Shown piece by piece: positions 51,838 through 59,024 of a DNA stretch of 64,000 nucleotides. Position numbers and translations under genes: made by a program. Within the stretch, counting starts at the first letter, position 1. Every line of letters starts with the position of its first letter. The notes below the pieces were generated by a model that searched no databases, was not told where the DNA came from, and was given only the letters and a program-made list of their open reading frames with translations. Origin of the DNA: Streptomyces chromofuscus (GTDB lineage Bacteria; Actinomycetota; Actinomycetes; Streptomycetales; Streptomycetaceae); contig NZ_CP063374.1 in the NCBI RefSeq assembly GCF_015160875.1, forward strand, positions 6,637,501 to 6,701,500. The letters run 5' to 3'.

Positions 51838-51870
51838 CGTTAAAGGGCGCGAAGGACGGGGTGAACTGCG

Positions 51871-52305
51871 GTGACGGTCGTGGGGCGGCGTGGGCGCAGG
51901 CCGGGGAACAGCAGGGTGCAGCTGACGTTCGAGGTGATCGCCGGGACCCTGCGGGAGCGGATCCGCTCTGGTGGGCTGCGGCCGGGCGACGCACTGCCGA
52001 CGCAGACCGTGCTGATGCGGGAGTTCGGGGCGTCGAGCCTGACCGTGCAGAAGGCCATGGCCCTGCTGAAGCAGGACGGGTGGGCGGTCTCCCGTCCCGG
52101 CAAGGGCGCTTTCGTCGCCCACCACGACCACATAGCCGACGACGCTGATGGCCTCGACGGCTCGGAGACGACGGACCCCGTCGGCGGGACGGCAGCTCGC
52201 GTCGAAACGCTCGAACGGGCACTGGCTGAGGCCGTCGAGCAGCTGGCCGACCTTCGCGCCCGTGTCGAGGCGCTGGAGACGGGTGGCGGCGAGCGGGGCC
52301 GCTAA
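51871..52305 (+). CDS. GntR family regulator (KorSA-like)
   Basis: A 144-residue repressor with a GntR winged helix (FEVIAGTLRERIRSGGLRPGDALPTQTVLMREFGASSLTVQKAMALLKQDGWAVSRPGKGAFV) and a C-terminal coiled coil (RVETLERALAEAVEQLADLRARVEAL) for dimerisation, with no UTRA or FCD ligand domain. This architecture is typical of regulators of actinomycete integrative elements. GTG 51871. It probably controls replication and excision. Confidence 0.88.
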   Translation: MTVVGRRGRRPGNSRVQLTFEVIAGTLRERIRSGGLRPGDALPTQTVLMREFGASSLTVQKAMALLKQDGWAVSRPGKGAFVAHHDHIADDADGLDGSETTDPVGGTAARVETLERALAEAVEQLADLRARVEALETGGGERGR

Positions 52306-52774
52306 CCCGCCGCGCCGGGCGGCCCGGGGCCTGCGTTCAGATTTTCTCTACGAGGTTTCAAGGCGGGCACCGCCCGCCGGGGCGGGCCGCCGTCGCCGAC
52401 GAGCCCGCCGCGCGCCGGGGAGGTCGGCCGCGTCGCGGGCGGTGAGCCGTTCCGGCGGCCGGGGTGCGGTCCAGGGCCGAAGGGGCGTCGGGTCGGCCCG
52501 AGGGCCGACCCGACCAGAACCGGGCTCCTGGCGGAGCAAGTTGTCGCCTACGACCGTCCTACGGCCGGATCGCAGGCACAGGGCCGACCAGGGGGCCGAC
52601 CCTTCACGTCCGTCGCCGGGCTCACCGAGGGCGGTGGCCAGCGTCGCCTCCGGTGGGGAGCAAGGCTCCCGCGCTGCCTGGCCGAGTCGCGACACACTGG
52701 CCGAGGGCCCACCCGGCGGCCGACCGCCGAGCCGCCGCGCGGAGTGCCCGACCTGCCTGATCGGTCAAGACCCT
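52306..52774. other. Gene-free right end of the element
   Basis: About 470 nt without supported genes, where transfer genes would be expected in a complete element. It contains a perfect dyad GGGTCGGCCC-GA-GGGCCGACCC at 52490-52511 and further GGCCGACC motifs nearby; an origin or protein-binding cluster is possible. Confidence 0.4.
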
Positions 52775-52796
52775 TGACGGCAGTAGTGACGGCAAC
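52775..52796. repeat. att-like site 3 (right end of the integrative element)
   Basis: Copy of the repeated site with one T missing from the central GTAGT spacer. It precedes toxin cassette 2. Confidence 0.7.
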
Positions 52797-52899
52797 AACC
52801 ACGAACAACCACGACCGAACCCGCACCCCAGCGAACCGCCGAATACCGCTTGACCTGCGAAAACGCAGGTAGAGAGGGGTCGCGTAGCACACGTACTAT

Positions 52900-53271
52900 G
52901 TGCTGGCGGGGGCAACGCCGGTCCTGGTTCACAACAGCAATGGGTGCGTGAACTGGGCCTCCAACAGCGTTAAAACGTGGGGTCATACATTCAAGACTCA
53001 TGGCGCCGGAGCGAAGAACACGAAGGCCCTGACCGATCGCGCTCGTAGCACCAATAATCAGCAAGGTCAGTGGCTGGATAACGATGCCGCTGCAGAGTTC
53101 TTGAAGGGACTCCATATCGAAGGAGCCGGGCCCAGGTCGGTGCGCATTCCGGACGGATTGGGGCAGGTGATTATGCCGGATGGGAGTATCGTCCAAGCAC
53201 GGGCAGCTACCATCATCCCGAGTCCAAATGGGCTGTACAAGACGGGATTCCCGATCATTGGCCCGAACTAG
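52900..53271 (+). CDS. Orphan polymorphic-toxin C-terminus 2 (Hint end plus toxin domain)
   Basis: Same design as cassette 1: after an in-frame TAG (52885) the frame reads HTYYVLAGATPVLVHNSNG, then an unrelated 105-residue toxin domain: SVKTWGHTFKTHGAGAKNTK, ...QGQWLDNDAAAEFLKGL..., GLGQVIMPDGSIVQARAATI, GLYKTGFPIIGPN. The first 50 nt of coding sequence closely match cassette 1 while the toxin domain differs, as expected for swappable C-terminal modules. A nuclease activity is likely for the family; the type is not identified. Confidence 0.75.
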   Translation: MLAGATPVLVHNSNGCVNWASNSVKTWGHTFKTHGAGAKNTKALTDRARSTNNQQGQWLDNDAAAEFLKGLHIEGAGPRSVRIPDGLGQVIMPDGSIVQARAATIIPSPNGLYKTGFPIIGPN

Positions 53272-53283
53272 GAGGCTGGAGAG

Positions 53284-53787
53284 ATGAGCTTCTTTGTGTC
53301 GTTCAATCCGGCCGTGCCGTCTGGTGCTGTGGCTCTTGCTTCAGCGGGTCTGGAGCCGGGTGACGATTACGAAACCCTGGTCATGGAGGCGTGTAGCGTC
53401 CTCTCTGACGCTGGAGGCACATTCCACATTGGCGGCTTCGGGAGTGATGAGTGGCCGCTCGATGTCGCGTATGACTTGTCTGCCTTCATGGAGCAGCTCC
53501 CGTCGCTTCTGGTGGGTGTGCGCGACCGTCGCGAAGTCGAGGTGGATCTCTACTCGCAGGGTATCGAGAGGACTTTGACCTTCCGTCCAAGCGGGGATCT
53601 CGTGATGATTCACTGCGATTCGCGGACCAATTGGGTTCCGAATCCAGAGCGCGAGAGCATTGCACGGAGTGAGCTAGTCGCGATGCTCTCGAAATTGGCC
53701 GAAGACTTCGCCAGAGGGTTGAAGGCGATCAATTCTGAACTGTCGGAGGTCGCGCCATTCGAACGGTGGCTGGAGGGTGAGGTGTAG
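53284..53787 (+). CDS. Probable immunity protein 2
   Basis: A 167-residue acidic protein (MSFFVSFNPAVPSGAVALAS start) without recognisable domains. It begins 12 nt after the toxin stop with AGGAGG and GGAGAG before the ATG, and has lower GC than the chromosome, as does the toxin. The small acidic nature and linkage fit an immunity protein that neutralises toxin 2. Confidence 0.7.
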   Translation: MSFFVSFNPAVPSGAVALASAGLEPGDDYETLVMEACSVLSDAGGTFHIGGFGSDEWPLDVAYDLSAFMEQLPSLLVGVRDRREVEVDLYSQGIERTLTFRPSGDLVMIHCDSRTNWVPNPERESIARSELVAMLSKLAEDFARGLKAINSELSEVAPFERWLEGEV

Positions 53788-53837
53788 CCTCGCTGCCCGA
53801 TCCCGCAACCCTCGCGCTGGGTAGCAGCAGCAAAGTT

Positions 53838-53870
53838 GAAGCCCCGTCAGGTGCGTCCTGGCGGGGCTTC
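53838..53870 (+). terminator. Terminator-like hairpin after cassette 2
   Basis: Identical in stem and loop to the hairpin at 48252. It ends the toxin-immunity transcript and also marks the start of the repeated block leading to the second integrase. Confidence 0.85.
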
Positions 53871-53879
53871 TGCGGTGGG

Positions 53880-53902
53880 TGACGGCAGTAGTTGACGGCA
53901 AC
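53880..53902. repeat. att-like site 4
   Basis: Exact copy of sites 1 and 2, next to the stop codon of the truncated second integrase. Confidence 0.75.
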
Positions 53903-53903
53903 G

Positions 53904-54505
53904 TCAGTGGACGGTGGCTCCGCACAGCTGCGGGTCGTCGCCGTCGTCGCGGGGCGACTCGTCGTTGACGGGACGATCAAGAGCGGTGCTGAGGGTGTCG
54001 ATGGCGTCTCGCTGGAGGCGGAGTCGGACGTGGGCGTAGACGGTGGCGGTGACGCCGATGTGGGCGTGGCCGAGGAGTTCCTTGATGACGACGAGCTCGA
54101 CGCCCTGTTCCAGGAGCAGGGTGGCCGTGGAGTGTCTGAGGTCGTGGAAGCGGATGCGGCGGAGGTCGGCCTTGCGCAGGAGCGTGGTGAAGGCGCGGGT
54201 GAGGTTGGTCGGGTCGATCGCTCTGCCCTGCGCGGTGGCGAACACGTGCCCGCTGTCCTGCCACGTGGTGCCTGCGGCTTCCCGATCGCGCTGCTGCTGC
54301 TCGTGGTGGTGCTTCAGCGAGTGGAGGCAGCGGGTGGGGAGGGCGATGCGGCGTTCGGAGGCCCGCGTCTTGGTGGGCAGCGTGGTGAGCCCGCCTGCGG
54401 TGGTGCGCTGCAAGGTTCGGCGGATGGCAGCGGTGCCTGCGCTGAGGTCGAGGTCCCCCCAGCGCAGGCCGAGGAGTTCGCCCTTGCGGAGCCCAGTGTG
54501 AAGAG
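53904..54505 (-). pseudogene. Second integrase, truncated by an IS element
   Basis: The C-terminal 200 residues of a tyrosine recombinase nearly identical to the integrase at 48318, with all catalytic residues of the C-terminal domain (HTGLRKGELLGLRW, HDLRHSTATLL, LLGHAHIGVT, VYAHV). The N-terminal half is missing: sequence identity to the first integrase stops exactly at the IS left end (54506). The remaining part of a second integrative element is not found to the right, so IS-linked deletion is likely. Confidence 0.88.
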
Positions 54506-54555
54506 TGAACCGCCCCGGCTCGAATGGAGACTCGATTTCATGAAAGGATCGAGTC

Positions 54556-54882
54556 ATGGCACGACCTTCCCGTTACCCGCTTGAGCTCCGCCGTCGTGCG
54601 GTGCGCATGGTCGCCGAGGTGCGCGACGATTACCCGAACGAGACGGCCGCCCTGCAGGCGGTGGCAGAGAAGCTCGACATCGGCTCCCGCGAGACGCTGC
54701 GGAACTGGGTGAAGCAGCACGAGATCGACGGGGGCCGGCGTCCGGGGACGACGACGGAGGAGTCCGCCCAGCTCAAGGCGTTGAAGAAGGAGAACGCCGA
54801 ACTCAAGCGGGCCAACGAGATCCTGAAGGCCGCGGCAAGTTTCTTCGCGGCCGAGCTCGACCGGCCACACACACGCTCGTAG
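54556..54882 (+). CDS. IS3 transposase OrfA
   Basis: A 108-residue HTH_Tnp_1 protein: MARPSRYPLELRRRAVRMVA start, TAALQAVAEKLDIGSRETLRNWVKQHE as the DNA-binding HTH and a leucine-zipper-like helix (LKALKKENAELKRANEILKAA). OrfB lies in the -1 frame over its 3' end, so an OrfAB fusion made by programmed frameshifting is expected. Confidence 0.93.
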   Translation: MARPSRYPLELRRRAVRMVAEVRDDYPNETAALQAVAEKLDIGSRETLRNWVKQHEIDGGRRPGTTTEESAQLKALKKENAELKRANEILKAAASFFAAELDRPHTRS

Positions 54883-55808
54883 CGTTCATCGATGAGCACC
54901 GGGACCGCTTCGGCGGCGTCGAGCCGATCTGCAGAACCCTCACCGGGCACGACTGCAAGATCGCCCCTTCCACCTACTACGCCCACAAGAAACGCCTCGG
55001 AACTCCCTCCGCCCGTTCCGTGCGCGACGAGGAACTCAAAGAGCGGATCCAGGAGGTCTATACGTCCAACTACCGCGTCTACGGGGCCCGGAAGATCTGG
55101 CGCGAGCTGAACCGGCAGGGGCATGCCGTGGCCCGCTGTACCGTCGAGCGCCTCATGCGCGAACTCGGCATCACCGGCGCCGTCCGCGGAAAGAGGGTGA
55201 TCACGACGATCACCGACCCGGCCGCCGGTCGAGCCCCGGACCTTGTCGACCGCGACTTCGTCGCCAGTGCCCCGAACCGCTGCTGGGTCGCCGACTTCAC
55301 GCACGTCGCCGCCTGGAGCGGGGTCGTCTACGTCGCCTTCGTCGTGGACACCTTCTCCCGGCGCATCGTCGGCTGGTCCGCCTCCGCCTCCAAGGAGACC
55401 CAACTCGTCCTGGACGCAGTGGAGATGGCGCTGTGGCAGCGCGACCGCGAGGACCGCCCGCACACTCCAGGGCAGCTGATCCACCACTCCGATGCCGGCA
55501 GCCAGTACACATCGTTCAAGCTCGCCGAACACCTCGACGCGGCAGGCATCGCCGCGAGTATTGGATCAGTCGGAGACGCGTACGACAACGCCCTGATGGA
55601 ATCGACGATCGGCCTGTACAAAACCGAGTTGATCAAACCTCAACGCCCCTGGAGGTCGCTCTCCCAGGTCGAGTTGGCCACCGCCGAATGGATCGACTGG
55701 TACAACCACCGCAGACTCCACTGTGAGATAGGCCACGTTCCACCCGTCGAGTACGAGGCCAACCACTACATGGAATCCACGAAACCCCAGGTCACAACCA
55801 TAATCTGA
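54843..55808 (+). CDS. IS3 transposase OrfB (DDE catalytic domain)
   Basis: The frame is open from within orfA (-1 relative) and encodes VAFIDEHRDRFGGVEPICRTL, the HTH_21-like segment YRVYGARKIWRELNRQGHAVARCTVERLMRELGI, and the rve core with DDE residues in WVADFTHVAAWSG, HHSDAGSQYTS and DNALMESTIGLYKTEL. The typical ending WYNHRRLHCEIGHVPPVEYE is intact. The start coordinate marks the likely frameshift region, not a start codon. Apparently functional. Confidence 0.9.
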   Translation, partial: LRGRARPATHTLVAFIDEHRDRFGGVEPICRTLTGHDCKIAPSTYYAHKKRLGTPSARSVRDEELKERIQEVYTSNYRVYGARKIWRELNRQGHAVARCTVERLMRELGITGAVRGKRVITTITDPAAGRAPDLVDRDFVASAPNRCWVADFTHVAAWSGVVYVAFVVDTFSRRIVGWSASASKETQLVLDAVEMALWQRDREDRPHTPGQLIHHSDAGSQYTSFKLAEHLDAAGIAASIGSVGDAYDNALMESTIGLYKTELIKPQRPWRSLSQVELATAEWIDWYNHRRLHCEIGHVPPVEYEANHYMESTKPQVTTII

Positions 55809-55839
55809 GATCTCTACCGAACCCGCGGCGGTTCAAGAC

Positions 55840-56150
55840 ACAGCTTGTCCACCGTGTGGTGTTCGGGTTGCTGGTCGGTGAGATTCCGGAGGGCTTCCAG
55901 GTGCGTCATGCCGATCCTTGGGGACGGCACTTTACTCTTTGCTGCAACCCGGGCTACCTGGAAGCCGTGCCGAAGAAGGAAGCTCTGCGGCGCAGGGACT
56001 GGGAGAGCGCGCGAGGCAGGAGGACGCACTCTCCCCACGGCCACGACGTACACCCCGGAGAACTCGTATCTGGATCCCCAAGGGTTCCGGCAGTGCCGGA
56101 CGTGCCGCGCCGAGAGGGTCAGGAGCCGCCGGGTTCCCCGGACTGTGTGA
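55840..56150 (+). pseudogene. HNH endonuclease remnant
   Basis: Two frames together give an HNH protein. Frame 1 reads VVFGLLVGEIPEGFQVRHAD (the H-x2-HN region damaged) and CCNPGYLEAVPKKE; after a shift, frame 2 reads YTPENSYLDPQGFRQCRTCR, the usual zinc-ribbon end of phage-type HNH nucleases. The 5' end is cut by the IS right end. It is a broken remnant of the mobile region. Confidence 0.65.
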
Positions 56151-56180
56151 GATTTCGTGAGACGTGAGAGGGTCTGGGGC

Positions 56181-57479
56181 GTGAGTGAGACACCGTCGAA
56201 CACCCTGCAATACCGCTTTGACGGGCCAGAAGAGGCTCCCGTCCTGATCTTGGGTCCCTCACTGGGTACCACATGGCACATGTGGGACCGGCAGGTCCCC
56301 GAGCTGATGAAGCAGTGGCGTGTCTTCCGGTTCGACCTCCCGGGCCACGGCGGCGCCCCCGCCTACCCCGCGGGCTCCGTCGCCGAACTCACCGCCCGGC
56401 TCCTCACCACCCTCGACGGCCTCGGCGTGCACCGCTTCGGCTACGCGGGCTGCGCCCTCGGCGGCGCGATCGGGGTCGAGCTGGCCCTGCGCCACCCGGA
56501 GCGGCTCGCCTCCCTCGCGCTGATCGCCGCCTCGCCCCGCTTCGGCACCGCCGACGAGTTCCGCCAGCGCGGTGTGATCGTCCGGACGAACGGGCTCGAC
56601 CCGATCGCCCGCACCGCGCCGGACCGCTGGTTCACCGCCGGGTTCGCCGCCGCCCAGCCCGCGATCACCGAGTGGGCGGTGCAGATGGTGCGTACCACCG
56701 ACCCCGGCTGCTACATAGCCGACTGCGAGGCGCTCGCCACCTTCGACGTACGACACGAACTGGGCCGCGTCGGCGTGCCCACGCTGGTCCTGGTCGGCTC
56801 GGAGGACCAGGTCACCGGCCCCGCCGAGGCCCGCACCATGGTCGCCGGGATACCCGACGCCCGCCTCGCCGTCGTCCCCGGCGCCTCGCACCTGGTCCCC
56901 GTCGAGCAGCCCGCCGCCGTCACCGACCTGCTGGTCACGCACTTCTCCACCGCCTGGCAGCCCGCGTTCGACGCCACCGGCCAGATGGCCATCGCGGCGG
57001 CCCCGGTCAAGCCGGCCCTCGCCGCGACGCCGCCCCCGCAGGTCACGCCCGTCGCCGAGATCGCCCCGCCCGTCGTGGAGCCGTGGGCGAACGGGCGGCC
57101 CGATCCGTACGACGCCGGGATCAAGGTGCGGCGCGAGGTGCTCGGCGACGCGCACGTGGACCGGGCGCTGGCCCAGGCCGACGACTTCTCCGCGGACTTC
57201 CAGGAGCTCATCACCCGCTACGCCTGGGGCGAGATCTGGAACCGGCCGGGCCTGGACCGCCGTACCCGCAGCTGCATCACGCTCACCGCCCTCGTCGCGG
57301 GCGGCCACCTGGACGAACTCGCCTTCCACGTCCGCGCCGCCCTGCGCAACGGCCTCACCCCGGCCGAGATCAAGGAGGTGCTGCTCCAGGCGGCCGTCTA
57401 CTGCGGCGTACCGGCGGCGAACAGCGCGTTCAAGGTCGCCCAGCAGGTCATCAGGGAGGAGACCACACCTCACGAGTGA
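56181..57479 (+). CDS. pcaL: PcaL-like fusion: 3-oxoadipate enol-lactonase / 4-carboxymuconolactone decarboxylase
   Basis: Fusion of an alpha/beta-hydrolase (residues 1-265) and a CMD domain (about 305-425), catalysing two consecutive steps of the protocatechuate branch in family members. The hydrolase oxyanion region is LGPSLGTTWHMW and the catalytic His is in GASHLVPVEQP. At the nucleophile elbow the sequence is AGCALGGAIG: the Ser expected in G-x-S-x-G is Ala92, preceded by Cys91. The CMD domain has EIWNRPGLDRRTRSCITLTALVAGGHLDELAFHVRAAL and a catalytic-type Cys in AAVYCGVPAAN. GTG 56181 is used. No other pca genes are adjacent. Lactonase activity is therefore uncertain. Confidence 0.85.
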   Translation: MSETPSNTLQYRFDGPEEAPVLILGPSLGTTWHMWDRQVPELMKQWRVFRFDLPGHGGAPAYPAGSVAELTARLLTTLDGLGVHRFGYAGCALGGAIGVELALRHPERLASLALIAASPRFGTADEFRQRGVIVRTNGLDPIARTAPDRWFTAGFAAAQPAITEWAVQMVRTTDPGCYIADCEALATFDVRHELGRVGVPTLVLVGSEDQVTGPAEARTMVAGIPDARLAVVPGASHLVPVEQPAAVTDLLVTHFSTAWQPAFDATGQMAIAAAPVKPALAATPPPQVTPVAEIAPPVVEPWANGRPDPYDAGIKVRREVLGDAHVDRALAQADDFSADFQELITRYAWGEIWNRPGLDRRTRSCITLTALVAGGHLDELAFHVRAALRNGLTPAEIKEVLLQAAVYCGVPAANSAFKVAQQVIREETTPHE

Positions 57480-57541
57480 GCCGCCCCGCCCCCGACCTCA
57501 CGAGTGGGCCCCGCCCCCGCACCCCCGGGCAGGATGGAGAC

Positions 57542-58177
57542 ATGAAGCTCACGAAGAAGTCGCACTCCTGCGTCCGCCTGGAGAAGGACGGCCGGACGCT
57601 CGTCATCGACCCGGGCGGTTTCAGCGAGCGGGACTCCGCCGTCGGCGCCGAGGCGATCCTCGTCACGCACGAGCACGCCGACCACTTCGACGAGGAGCGG
57701 CTGCGCACCGCCCTGGACGCCGACCCGGACGTCGAGATCTGGACGCTGAAGGCCGTCGCGGAGCAGATCTCCACGGGGTTCCCGGGCCGCGTGCACACCG
57801 TCGGCCACGGCGACACGTTCACCGCCGCGGGCTTCGACGTCCAGGTGCACGGCGAACTGCACGCCGTGATCCACCCGGACATCCCGCGCATCACCAACGT
57901 CGGCTACCTGATCGACGGCGGCCGGGTCTTCCACCCCGGTGACGCCCTCACCGTCCCCGACCGTCCGGTGGAGACGCTGATGCTGCCGGTGATGGCACCG
58001 TGGAGCAAGATCTCCGAGGTGATCGACTACGTCCGCGAGGTCAAGCCGCAGCGGGCCTACGACGTCCACGACGCCCTGCTCACCGACCTGGCCCGGCCGA
58101 TCTACGACCGGCAGATCGGCGCCCTGGGCGGCTGCGAGCACCTGCGGCTGACGCCGGGGGAGTCCGCACGGCTGTGA
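57542..58177 (+). CDS. MBL-fold metallo-hydrolase (UlaG-like)
   Basis: A 211-residue beta-lactamase-fold hydrolase. The dinuclear metal motif is ILVTHEHADHFDEERL (H-x-H-x-D-H), followed by metal ligands HPGD in GGRVFHPGDAL. It begins MKLTKKSHSCVRLEKDGRTL and ends with VHDALLTDLARPIYDRQIG. ATG 57542 follows AGGATGGAG. The substrate is unknown; relatives act on lactones or phosphodiesters. Confidence 0.9.
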   Translation: MKLTKKSHSCVRLEKDGRTLVIDPGGFSERDSAVGAEAILVTHEHADHFDEERLRTALDADPDVEIWTLKAVAEQISTGFPGRVHTVGHGDTFTAAGFDVQVHGELHAVIHPDIPRITNVGYLIDGGRVFHPGDALTVPDRPVETLMLPVMAPWSKISEVIDYVREVKPQRAYDVHDALLTDLARPIYDRQIGALGGCEHLRLTPGESARL

Positions 58178-58228
58178 CGGGAGACGGGCGGGGCCGCGTT
58201 GTCGGACCCGCCCGGTAGGTTGTGAGAC

Positions 58229-59008
58229 ATGCGCATCGCGACCTGGAACGTGAACTCGATCACCGCTCGTCTGCCCCGGCTGCTGGCCTGGCTGGAGAGC
58301 AGCGGCACCGACGTGCTGTGCCTGCAGGAGGCCAAGGTCGCCGAGGAGCAGTTCCCGTTCGAGCAGCTCCGTGACCTGGGCTACGAGGCCGCGGTGCACG
58401 CCACCGGCCGGTGGAACGGCGTGGCGGTGCTCTCCCGCGTCGGCATCGCGGACGTGGTCAAGGGCCTGCCCGGCGACACCGGCTACGACGGCTCGGTGGA
58501 GCCCCGCGCCATCGCCGCGACCTGCGGCCCGGTCCGCGTCTGGTCGGTGTACGTGCCGAACGGACGTGAGGTCGACCACACGCACTTCGCGTACAAGCTC
58601 CAGTGGCTGGAGGCGCTGAAGGCGACCGTCGCCGGGGATGCCGCCGGCACCCGCCCGTTCGCGGTGCTCGGCGACTTCAACGTCGCGCCGACGGACGACG
58701 ACGTCTACGACGTGGCCGCGTTCGAGGGCCTCACCCACGTCACCCCCGCCGAGCGCGCCGCGCTCGCGTCGCTGCGCGAGACGGGCCTGTCGGACGTGGT
58801 CCCGCGCCCCCTGAAGTACGACCACCCGTTCACGTACTGGGACTACCGCCAGCTCTGCTTCCCCAAGAACCGCGGCATGCGCATCGACCTGGTCTACGGC
58901 AACACGCCGTTCGCGAGCGCGGTCAAGGACGCCTACGTGGACCGCGAGGAACGCAAGGGCAAGGGTGCGTCGGACCACGCGCCGGTGGTGGTGGACCTGG
59001 AGGTCTGA
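58229..59008 (+). CDS. xth: Exodeoxyribonuclease III (AP endonuclease)
   Basis: Base-excision-repair nuclease of the ExoIII/APE1 family, 259 residues. Active-site motifs are MRIATWNVNSI, LCLQEAKVA (metal-binding Glu), YVPNGREV, LGDFNVAP (catalytic Asp and Asn) and GASDHAPVVVDL (catalytic His). ATG 58229 lies 12 nt after a TAGGTT element, so the mRNA is nearly leaderless. A single gene, convergent with the esterase gene. Confidence 0.95.
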   Translation: MRIATWNVNSITARLPRLLAWLESSGTDVLCLQEAKVAEEQFPFEQLRDLGYEAAVHATGRWNGVAVLSRVGIADVVKGLPGDTGYDGSVEPRAIAATCGPVRVWSVYVPNGREVDHTHFAYKLQWLEALKATVAGDAAGTRPFAVLGDFNVAPTDDDVYDVAAFEGLTHVTPAERAALASLRETGLSDVVPRPLKYDHPFTYWDYRQLCFPKNRGMRIDLVYGNTPFASAVKDAYVDREERKGKGASDHAPVVVDLEV

Positions 59009-59024
59009 GCACGCCTGGGCGGGC

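Larger units (their letters stand above)
48294..52796. mobile_element. Minimal RepSA-type integrative element
   Basis: A 4.5-kb unit bounded by att-like sites 2 and 3, containing tyrosine integrase, excisionase, RepSA-like replication initiator and a GntR regulator, the core of pSAM2-like actinomycete integrative elements. The FtsK-type TraSA transfer protein, Spd proteins and Pra-like activator are missing, so it should excise and replicate but not transfer by itself. No tRNA gene overlaps the ends; the target appears to be the DNA between toxin cassettes. Confidence 0.72.
54506..55835 (+). mobile_element. IS3-family insertion sequence
   Basis: A 1330-bp element with terminal inverted repeats TGAACCGCCCCGG...TGGAGA (left) and TGAACCGCCGCGG...TAGAGA (complement of the right end). 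It has two overlapping transposase frames. No clear target duplication is seen (left flank GAG, right flank AGA), consistent with a deletion adjacent to one end. Confidence 0.88.

Noticed and set aside
47410..52800. tRNA gene as the attachment site of the integrative element
   Set aside because: I looked for a cloverleaf or tRNA 3' end next to the repeated sites and saw none; the sites lie between toxin cassettes instead.
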